DNA of 64,000 nucleotides from positions 434,001 to 498,000 of the forward strand of contig MU270050.1 in assembly GCA_021432635.1 (NCBI GenBank), given 5' to 3'. The position numbers and the translations under genes are program-made. The notes beneath the pieces were generated by a model, which worked only from the letters and a program-made list of their open reading frames with translations, was not told the origin of the DNA and did no database searches. Shown in pieces: positions 57,589 through 64,000 of this stretch. This DNA is from Thozetella sp. PMI_491 (lineage: Eukaryota; Ascomycota; Sordariomycetes; Chaetosphaeriales; Chaetosphaeriaceae). Position 1 is the first letter of the stretch. Each line of letters opens with the position of its first letter.

Positions 57589-57708
57589 GCCCGGTTAGCT
57601 CAATGTATGTTCGATTGATCCGCTCGGCGTTTACAATAATACTAACTCCACAACAGCGGTAGAGCGTGAGACTCTTAATCTCAAGGTTGCGGGTACCCCG
57701 CATCGGGC
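57589..57708 (+). tRNA. tRNA-Lys(CTT)-like sequence, interrupted in the D-loop, probably non-functional
   Basis: The 5' end GCCCGGT pairs with ATCGGGC at 57702-57708 as an acceptor stem. After GCTCAAT a 52-nt insert (57605-57656) splits the D-loop; then the sequence resumes as CGGTAGAGCGTGAGACTCTT, with anticodon CTT at 57674-57676 flanked by a five-pair stem. The T-arm is GCGGGT joined directly to ACCCCGC, so about four bases including the GGTTCGA core of the B box are missing. The A box is also split by the insert. Pol III transcription and normal folding are therefore unlikely, and I treat this as a tRNA-derived relic inside a repeat. The insert begins GTATGT, carries TACTAAC at 57640-57646 and ends ACAG. 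Confidence 0.6.
57605..57656 (+). other. spliceosomal-intron-like insert inside the tRNA-like sequence
   Basis: 52 nt with donor GTATGT, branch-site consensus TACTAAC ending 10 nt before the 3' end, and acceptor ACAG. Exact removal restores a continuous tRNA-Lys D-arm (GCTCAAT joined to CGGTAGAGC). Known nuclear tRNA introns lie next to the anticodon and are cut by an endonuclease, so position and signals are both unlike a tRNA intron. Confidence 0.65.
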
Positions 57709-58209
57709 TCAATTCCTGATGCACCTGCTCAGCAGGTATTTCGAACTAAATTTTTTTAAATATTAAATTTTTTTTTAGTTTTATCCTCCTTATTATAGAC
57801 TCGGCCCGAATCCCGGTTTTTTTTAATCATAACGATAAAACTTAGGGGGAATACATAATAGAGTGGATAGGAATGTTGATAATTAGGTATGCAGTTAGAT
57901 TATAATACATAAATTATGCTATATATTTAATAGACTGGGTGTCGTGGCGATTGATCTAATATATATCATAGCCTGGGGCTATGCCTGCCAGCGCTGGTCC
58001 GCTGGCCACCGCTAGATTGTTGCACAGCTGGTTGCACAAGCCACTGCCAGCCAGCTGCTGTATATCTATCCAGCTGGATCTGTAGCTTCCGTTTGCCTTC
58101 TTTCACTCCTTAGCTTACTATTTTGTGCGTTCAATATGCACGGATACAGATCCTGACCCTCGCTGCGCCGTCGCTGTGACAATATACACGATGCTCGGTA
58201 GTCTTTCGA

Positions 58210-59820
58210 TAAGGCTACTCAAGTAGTAGTAGAATGTCAGAATATATAAGTTAAGTTTTCTAAGCTATCATTATAAAAGGAGTGGATGGAAGGGGGCATA
58301 AGCCCTTTAATAAGTTCTCACATGTATTTGACGGGTGTCAGAGAGCGAAAAAGAGCGAAGGCCTATGAACTTGGATCCCAAAGGAAGCGTGCCTCAGAGA
58401 GCCTACTAACAGTGACGAAACAGCACCCCTCAGCAAACACCCTTGATCTTAAGAATACAAATCGAGTTTTTAACCAAAATAATAAGGTGGATCAAGGCCC
58501 GAATAGTTGTAAAAACACACAGTTGGCCAATCCCCTGTGGCTAGAGACTGTGGCTAGAGACTGCGGCTAGAGACTGCAGCAAGGAAGATGCGGCAAACAT
58601 ATCGTTGCAACATCATATGAGCCACGAAGCATTGGTCAACCATGCAGACCATCAATCACGACGATGACTCCTCGTCAGGCCTCGCTGGCTAGATGCGGGT
58701 CTTTAGGCTTTGGGATGCTGACTGTACGTAGATATCTAGTGCCAAGCCAAACCATCCTAGCTAGATTAGTTACTAATTCTTCCGGGCTTTTTTGAGCGTG
58801 CTTCTGGCGGCACAGTTCCTCTGATGGCCATCTGAAGACTTGACTGCAGCTTTTCCAAACCAGAGTGGCGTATGGTTTTGCTACCCTTTTCTCCTATGTC
58901 GAGATACGTGTCGACTTGACCAGCAACGCCGTCTATATAAACTCTGACACCACTCTGCAACGAGATGGAAGAGAGCGTATAGATCGCCACGTCGTTCATC
59001 TATTAAAGATAGAGAAACCCATTAATTTACATTGTTTAAGGGTGTGCTTGATAGGCTTGGGTTCCAAGATTTTTTGGGTTAGCACGCGACAAATCCCCCG
59101 TTTATACTAAAGGACTCGCCACGGCCTTTCGCTAAAGCTCCGGGGGGCTGTTATATTTTGGACGGCCCTCCGGGGCTTAAAAACAAATGTTGACCGAAGG
59201 CCGAGCGGAGGCGACTTTCACTGACCCTCCGCTACGCTCAGGGAGCTTCATATGCCTCCTAGTACTATTGCTAATCCGAGAGTAAGAACCGGGCGACGGC
59301 AGCCGACCCTCCGCAAGCTCCGGGGGCTACGGCTGGCCCTCCGCTACGCTCTTGGAGCCTCGTGCGCCAGATTAAAGGGGGGGAGGGGCTTCAGTCCTCG
59401 CCTACGGCTCGGTATTATCAGGCTGTGTAAACACAGCCTCTCTGGGGTATAGAGACCGTCGGGCGTGTGTTCTTAGCGTAGCTAGCGGGGGGGAGACCCC
59501 CCAGGACCCCCCTTTTTAAGAGGAATCACCACTACATAAGCTCATTACACTTGCCCACTGATACCACTGAAGGGCAAGTGGCTTTCCATAGACTGAATAT
59601 ACCCTCCTCTGTTTAGTATCAACTGCTGTATGCCGTGAAGCCGACTGCCTACCATCCAGCAAGATTACGTTAGCTGTTTTCCATCGCTTTCAGCTTTTGT
59701 TGTTATTGTCAGCAATTGACGGTAAAACGAGGTTTTATGCTCAATCGACTCAACTTGCTTCGTATGATATCGTGAGATCTCTTGTTGTTATTGTTGCTGT
59801 TGAGATTACTGTTGGCCAGT
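58210..59820. other. interior of the inverted-repeat structure
   Basis: No gene could be supported. From about 59.1 to 59.52 kb there is a conspicuous G/C-rich patch. CCCTCCGCTACGCTC occurs at about 59225 and 59337, with a related form, CCCTCCGCAAGCTCC, between them. AGGCTGTGT and ACACAGCCT form a 9-bp hairpin at 59420-59439, and G7 and C6 runs lie at 59488-59513. This resembles GC-cluster-type repeats more than coding DNA. Confidence 0.45.
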
Positions 59821-60066
59821 ATGAATCCAGTCGAAGATACGATCGTGGCCACCAGCCTTGCCTCCCAACTCGGGTATACCCTACTCACTATCAACCATCC
59901 TACTATTATCGATCTTTCCACTGAATGTGACGCCATTCGCGAGCCCTCTCCTCCCTCTTCCTCGACCGAAGCGATTGCGAATAAGGCCCTCTTTCGACGC
60001 TTTATAAGTTGTACGGCTATCACGGCGCTGGCAGCGGAGGGTCGGATCGGTAGCCGTGTGTATTGA
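59821..60066 (+). CDS. short ORF within the right repeat arm, function unknown
   Basis: 81 codons from an ATG at 59821: MNPVEDTIVATSLASQLG, later INHPTIIDLSTECDAIREPS and KALFRRFISCTAITALAAEG, ending RVY. The frame is also open upstream through a Leu-rich stretch. Its 3' end, with a TATTGAACGC context, has a diverged counterpart in the left arm (about 58130-58140, opposite strand), so the ORF belongs to the repeat and may be a captured gene fragment or the start of an element-encoded protein. No motif recognised. Coding status uncertain. Confidence 0.3.
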   Translation: MNPVEDTIVATSLASQLGYTLLTINHPTIIDLSTECDAIREPSPPSSSTEAIANKALFRRFISCTAITALAAEGRIGSRVY

Positions 60067-60725
60067 ACGCATAAGATGCTAAGCCAAAGAGTGGAAAGAA
60101 GGCAAACGGAAGCTACAGATCCAGCTGGATGGATATACGGCTCGTGGGCCAGCTGGCTGGCAGTTGGTTGTGCAACCAGCTGTATAACGATCCAGCCGTG
60201 GCCAGCGGACTAGCGCTCGCCGGCATGGCCTGGGGCCATGCCAACGGCCATCGTAGAGAAGCGCTCAACTGAGCTAGCACCAGCACCCACCCATTTTGCC
60301 AAGTTGGCAATGCCAACAGTGCTGAGGTGGTCAACTTTCCAATTCACTATACATAAAACACCATAAACCGTACCCAATCGAGATAATCTAGCCTCATATA
60401 GACGGTACAAGGCGGAGACAGGACTTGCCGCGTAAAAGTAGGCACTCTAGAGGATTAAATTAGGCATAGTCGCCTCGTCGGACCCCTGTTCGCCTATTTT
60501 TATTTTTAATTACAGAACTAAACCCCAAAATCTCGGAATCCAAACCTATTGAAACCAAAAAATAAAAAAAGACATGTTCGAAATACCTGCTGAGCAGGTG
60601 CATCAGGAATTGAGCCCCGCCCGCAACCTTGAGATTAAGAGTCTCACGCTCTACCGCTACAGTGGAGTTAGTAATTTTTCACGCCTAGCGGATCAGTCCA
60701 ACGTACATTGAGCTAACCCGGCGAA
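60000..60725 (-). repeat. right arm of the large inverted repeat
   Basis: The reverse complement repeats the left-arm order: the tRNA-Lys-like unit (60722-60614), TCAATTCCTGATGCACCTG with the AGCAGG hairpin, an A/T-rich unalignable stretch, then the block with CAGCTGGTTGCACAA, CTGCCAGCCAGCTG and CCAGCTGGATCTGTAGCTTC at about 60240-60087, continuing into GCGTTCAATAC. The two arms enclose roughly 1.8 kb. Confidence 0.65.
60614..60722 (-). tRNA. second tRNA-Lys(CTT)-like sequence with D-loop insert, non-functional
   Basis: Read on the minus strand: GCCGGGTTAGCTCAAT, a 50-nt insert (plus 60657-60706), then CGGTAGAGCGTGAGACTCTT with the same CTT anticodon arm. The 3' half is more damaged than in the left copy, because GCGGG runs straight into CGGGGC and the T-arm and 3' acceptor strand are largely lost. 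The insert starts GTACGT, contains TACTAAC (plus 60666-60672) and ends TGTAG. Its sequence differs from the left insert at many positions while donor, branch and acceptor signals are kept. Confidence 0.55.
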
Positions 60726-62273
60726 TTGTGTGGGATTGGGTTTCTTTCATAGTTTATAAACTGCTACCCATTATTCATGACTCAGCAGCCGCGGAAAGTC
60801 AGGTGACCACATCTACATCCCTTTATTCACTTAACCTCCCTTGGCCTCAAGGTCGGTCTAATTTTACTATTCGAACTTTTCACGCTCAAAAAAGATGTAG
60901 AAAAAAATCTCATGACACGCGGTGCTCCGAAAGATCACTTGCGCAAGGATGGTTAGTTGGTCAAACGCCTGCGGCATAAGACACACTGAAAAGAAGCAGA
61001 TGCGGCAAACAGATCGCTCCGATATAGAGGAAACCTATCATGAAATCCCATCTAAAGGGTAAGGATAATGCATTGGCAGAGCCCCTTCCACAGCTACGGT
61101 AAACTCTATAAACTCTATACAACGGGCTCCGGGCCAAATCCGATCAAGGAAGACACCCAGAGGCATAAAGATAATTACCCCTTCTCCCACCACCCAGCTC
61201 CTGACTCGAGTCACCCACCATCCATCGGTCTATTCAACATGCCACCTAGACTGAGAACTCCGGTTTAACCCCTGTATCAGTATAGAAGCCTAGGTAGGTA
61301 GGTATATAGCTTCTAATATATTACCTATTGCTATAGCTGGATCTAGACCAAGCCCACATATAGCACCAAGAAAATGTCACCTACCGAGGCAATAGTAGCT
61401 ATCCTCTAGGTATACAAACAGGAGGAGGAAGACCAGGCAGAGCTAGATTGACTAGGAAGCCTAAAGGACTGCCTCAAGAGGCATGATCTAGACCTAGGTC
61501 GGCACGGGCAGCGGGAAGCTATAGCAAAGCGCCTGTCACAATCCTGGGCCGTAGGTAATCATCTGGGCCAGTGCGGCTTTACTGCCAGGCCTGGCCGTCT
61601 TCCAGCCTTGCTGCTGCTCATAGTCGACCGCCCTGCACGCGCCGCCGGCGAATGTCCACAGCGACGCGCCTGGCATTGCTTCCTTCCTTCCTCTCTTTCT
61701 TTCTTTCCTTAGTTTAGTATTTACTGTTAAATACCGGATATCGGCGGTACAATTCATCCTACCGTAGTGCCGTAGGTTCTCACCGCAGCTAGATACCAAG
61801 CTAGAAGTAAGTAGATATTCAATAGAATATTAAGTAGGATTATCAGATAATGGCAGAGAAGCTTTATAGGCCACTAGGTTGGTTAGGCACTGGCATACAA
61901 TACACGGAGTTTAAGTTATTGGCCTGCTTGAAAAAAAAAACCCCCCCCAAAAAAACCACAAAGCGTAGTATGTGGTCCAAAAGAACGACAAAGTATTACT
62001 CCGTCATTGCCGACCAAACCAGCCCAGGATAATTACAAGCAGACAATTCTAGATCATAACAGACTACAGCCGAAGGATCACTCACCAAGAAAAAAATTGG
62101 GTTTCAAAGAGCCACCATACATCGGAGCTGGCAAACGTTTCTATCCAAACAGACGCACATAGGACTCCCTCTCCCCTCTTAGTAGCCGGGTAGAGCGTCT
62201 TAGGCTGACATACGTTTCAATTGACTAGGTGTTTTTGAATTAGCATAGAGTGAAAAAGAATGGATGAAAAGGC
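60726..62273. other. repeat-rich, degenerate region
   Basis: About 61375-61560 reads on the plus strand as a helical peptide interrupted by stops (MSPTEAIVAIL, stop, VYKQEEEDQAELD, stop, LGSLKDCLKRHDLDLG), probably a decayed transposable-element protein. A CT-rich microsatellite (CCTT/TCTT) lies at 61681-61712, and an A10-C8-A7 run at 61931-61957. No gene is supported. Confidence 0.4.
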
Positions 62274-64000
62274 TTACCCCTTGTATCGTAGATAGTTCAT
62301 TTTGTCGTTGATAACCTCGGCGACTGATTCCCCTCGGCCCAGCACATCAGCCGGGTCCTCACCCAGAAACTGGCGAGCCCAAAGCCAGAATGCTCTTTCG
62401 TAATCCTGCTCCCGTAAATTTCGGCATAGTGACTTTTCTTCGGACCTATACGCCGAAAGGAGACGCAAAGGCGCGCCATCAGGAATGCCTTTTGGGGTTT
62501 CATTGGCAATCCTTGCAAAGGACCGCCTGTCGTAGCTTCTGTTGACAAGCCAGAGGTAGAAGTTTGCAACGGAGTCCAAGATTATGCAAGAATCCCAGCA
62601 ATTTGACTTGTTGTAGAGTGGGTGGGCTGGGTGCGGAACATAGGCCACGATTTGAATTGAACCTCCAGGGCGGATTTGAAGAATCATGTCGAGCTCCACC
62701 AAAGGCGCGATACTGAATTGCAGGTGGCAATTTTCCCTTGCTATACCACGATGGAATTTCTGGGGACAGGATCCAAAGACAAGGAGAAGGTGGAACGGCA
62801 AAAGCTCTAGGAGGTCGGCTGTGAGGCTGTCATGGAGGAGTCGTACTGCCGGCGGCCACTTCCCCGCCGGGCAACCCCTATTCTGTCGTCCTGGGCGTGC
62901 CGCCCGCCAATGAAGGTCAAAGTAGAATACGAACTGCGGGGAGAACCCCTTTGCTTGTAGAGCGCAGATGGTCTGGTTGTTTTCATCCCAAAACTGTTCG
63001 ATTCGGCCATCCTTGGTCTGGCAGTGCATCAGTAAGCAAATCTCGGCATCAGGCGGGCCGGACGGTGCCGCAAGGCGACTTGGAGACTCTCTGTTTAAAC
63101 GGGGTTCTTCATCATAAAAGCGCCGGATTCGTTGGTCTGCCAACTGGCGAAGGTGTGTCTGGGCGTTGATAGTTCTGGGCGGTTGCCGAAGCCCCGACAC
63201 AAGTCCTTCAACCTCGAAAGCGGTTAGACTTTTGGAGGCGGCCTCTGAAAATAAGGCTAAAAAACGCTCTGGAGAAATTGCAGTAGAATCATCATGATTG
63301 TTGTCGCCAACACCGCCCATGTCTCCACCGCGGTTCTTACGATGGTGCCATAAGGCTTGTGCGATGGCCCTAGCCTGCGACTTCTTTGAAGAAACGGCTC
63401 GTGAGTGCAACAGATCATAAACGGCTGCGCCGCAAGTGTCTGGATTGGTTTCTTCGTGGCCTGCATTGCTCTCCTGGGCCCGCTGGGTTGCAGACCGTGC
63501 GAAAGGGCCCATGATGCTTTTGGTTTGTTTGCCAGCTTGCCTTTCCCGACCTATCTGGCCATGTAGGGTCTCGCCGTGCTGCAACAGAGACGCCTTCAGA
63601 GGGCCAGCTGGGATTGGTAGCCGGAGGGCTCTGTCGTTCGCACTGCAGACCGTCTGGTGGTGATCCCGTTCTGGCGGCGATTCAAACGTTCTCCAGCATT
63701 TCTGAGATCGAAATGGCTTACAAGATTTCTGGTGCTCATTCCTCTTGTATGGATTGGAGAAGGCTTGATGGCATCGAGAACAGGGGTGTTTATTCCTATC
63801 CGGCCACCGAACCCCACACGTCGACATGTGTATACCATCTCGGGCATATTTGGTAGGATAGGCCCTGCCGCATTTCTTGCACCGAAAGGCATTCTTGTCG
63901 CTTGGTGGATGCTGCAGCCTTTCGTGGCTTCGATATTCTGCCAAGGTCTCAAACGTTTCCCAGCATCGGTCGCAAACAACAGGGTCGAAGAAAAGGACGG
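62274..64000 (-). CDS. multi-zinc-finger fungal protein, partial (5' end outside window)
   Basis: The frame is open from the window edge (about 63998) to the stop at 62274-62276, so only the C-terminal 574 residues are visible. Zinc-finger-like units in order: VVCDRCWETFETLAEYRSHE with a following His; FRCKKCGRAYPTKYARDG ending HMSTC; HPCSRCHQAFSNPYKRNEH ending C; and RSQKCWRTFESPPERDHH ending C, where the first Cys is replaced by Ser. The last three end His-X3-Cys, so they are C2HC-like variants. A Gln/Arg/Lys-rich linker of about 150 aa follows, then a C-terminal domain of about 300 aa without a family name known to me, including FVFYFDLHWRAA, LLPFHLLLVFGSCPQKFHRG, VELDMILQIRPGG and VANFYLWLVNRSYDRRS. 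Nuclear nucleic-acid binding is likely for the fingers; the role of the C-terminal domain is unknown. It lies beside the repeat region and might belong to a dispersed accessory family. Confidence 0.7.
   Translation of the reverse strand, partial: VLFFDPVVCDRCWETFETLAEYRSHERLQHPPSDKNAFRCKKCGRAYPTKYARDGIHMSTCGVRWPDRNKHPCSRCHQAFSNPYKRNEHQKSCKPFRSQKCWRTFESPPERDHHQTVCSANDRALRLPIPAGPLKASLLQHGETLHGQIGRERQAGKQTKSIMGPFARSATQRAQESNAGHEETNPDTCGAAVYDLLHSRAVSSKKSQARAIAQALWHHRKNRGGDMGGVGDNNHDDSTAISPERFLALFSEAASKSLTAFEVEGLVSGLRQPPRTINAQTHLRQLADQRIRRFYDEEPRLNRESPSRLAAPSGPPDAEICLLMHCQTKDGRIEQFWDENNQTICALQAKGFSPQFVFYFDLHWRAARPGRQNRGCPAGKWPPAVRLLHDSLTADLLELLPFHLLLVFGSCPQKFHRGIARENCHLQFSIAPLVELDMILQIRPGGSIQIVAYVPHPAHPLYNKSNCWDSCIILDSVANFYLWLVNRSYDRRSFARIANETPKGIPDGAPLRLLSAYRSEEKSLCRNLREQDYERAFWLWARQFLGEDPADVLGRGESVAEVINDKMNYLRYKG

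Larger units (their letters stand above)
57585..58210 (+). repeat. left arm of a large inverted repeat
   Basis: Contains the tRNA-Lys-like unit, then TCAATTCCTGATGCACCTG and the hairpin ACCTGCTCAGCAGGT, an A/T-rich stretch, and from about 57966 a block including CCGCTGGCCACCG, CAGCTGGTTGCACAA, CTGCCAGCCAGCTG and CCAGCTGGATCTGTAGCTTC. The same order occurs in reverse complement at 60.73-60.0 kb, with many substitutions. The middle A/T-rich parts of the two arms do not align by eye. Confidence 0.65.

Noticed and set aside
57589-57708. Functional intron-containing tRNA-Lys gene
   Set aside because: The A box is split and the B-box core is deleted, so Pol III transcription is unlikely; the insert is not at the tRNA-intron position next to the anticodon.
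61681-61712. CCTT/TCTT tract as a regulatory site
   Set aside because: A simple pyrimidine microsatellite in degenerate repeat DNA, with no adjacent gene to regulate.
1-64000. Classical secondary-metabolite cluster
   Set aside because: P450, SDR, GMC, MFS and regulators are present, but no PKS, NRPS, terpene cyclase, DMATS or RiPP precursor was recognised.
1-64000. CRISPR array, bacterial operon or prophage features
   Set aside because: No regularly spaced identical repeats; the genes have spliceosomal introns and eukaryotic families.

Overview
The window looks like nuclear DNA of a filamentous ascomycete (Pezizomycotina). Most genes carry short introns of about 48-134 nt with GT donors, CTNAC-type branch sites and AG acceptors. 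The gene families are typically fungal: a HET-domain protein, Fungal_trans/DUF3468 regulators, secreted DUF1254/DUF1214 proteins, an alcohol-oxidase-type GMC enzyme and a Dal5-type MFS transporter. Decayed transposable elements contain TAG codons where Trp or Gln is expected, which resembles repeat-induced point mutation. All gene models were built by hand from reading frames and splice signals. No alignment or database search was run, so family names rest on motifs.

Layout. 1-8.2 kb: a four-exon cytochrome P450 (+), a single-exon S10 serine carboxypeptidase-like secreted protein (-), then gene-poor, partly AT-rich DNA. 8.2-12.2 kb: a DOMON/cytochrome b561 protein (+) convergent with an unrecognised multi-pass membrane protein (-). 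14.6-19.4 kb: another multi-pass membrane protein (+), a regulator-like protein without a zinc cluster (+) and an SDR (-) whose stop codon lies 24 bp from it. 20.2-23.3 kb: a broken ORF and a five-exon secreted GMC oxidoreductase. 23.9-27.3 kb: a divergent pair of cysteine-rich, membrane-anchored proteins; one carries two copies of a CCPS-type module. 29.3-32.8 kb: a very acidic single-pass membrane protein with five SPLRRNP repeats.

34.0-39.2 kb: a membrane-anchored SDR of the 3-ketoacyl reductase type, and two divergent DUF1254/DUF1214 paralogs that share intron positions and exon lengths. 39.4-41.7 kb: a Fungal_trans regulator whose 5' end cannot be resolved. 42.6-56.2 kb: a probable catabolic or small-molecule block with a 4-coumarate-CoA-ligase-like enzyme ending in the peroxisomal signal AKL, a HET protein, an AidB-like acyl-CoA dehydrogenase, an MFS permease, an intronless bacterial-looking alpha/beta hydrolase and an NmrA-like protein. 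No PKS, NRPS or terpene synthase was seen, so the oxidoreductases are not assigned to a classical biosynthetic cluster.

56.3-62.2 kb is repeat territory. It holds a decayed LINE RNase H region, then a roughly 3.1-kb inverted-repeat structure. Each arm of that structure contains a tRNA-Lys(CTT)-like sequence whose D-loop is interrupted by a 50-52-nt insert with perfect spliceosomal-intron signals (GTATGT or GTACGT donor, TACTAAC, AG). This is the most unusual signal in the window. The right end cuts through a multi-zinc-finger protein gene (-).
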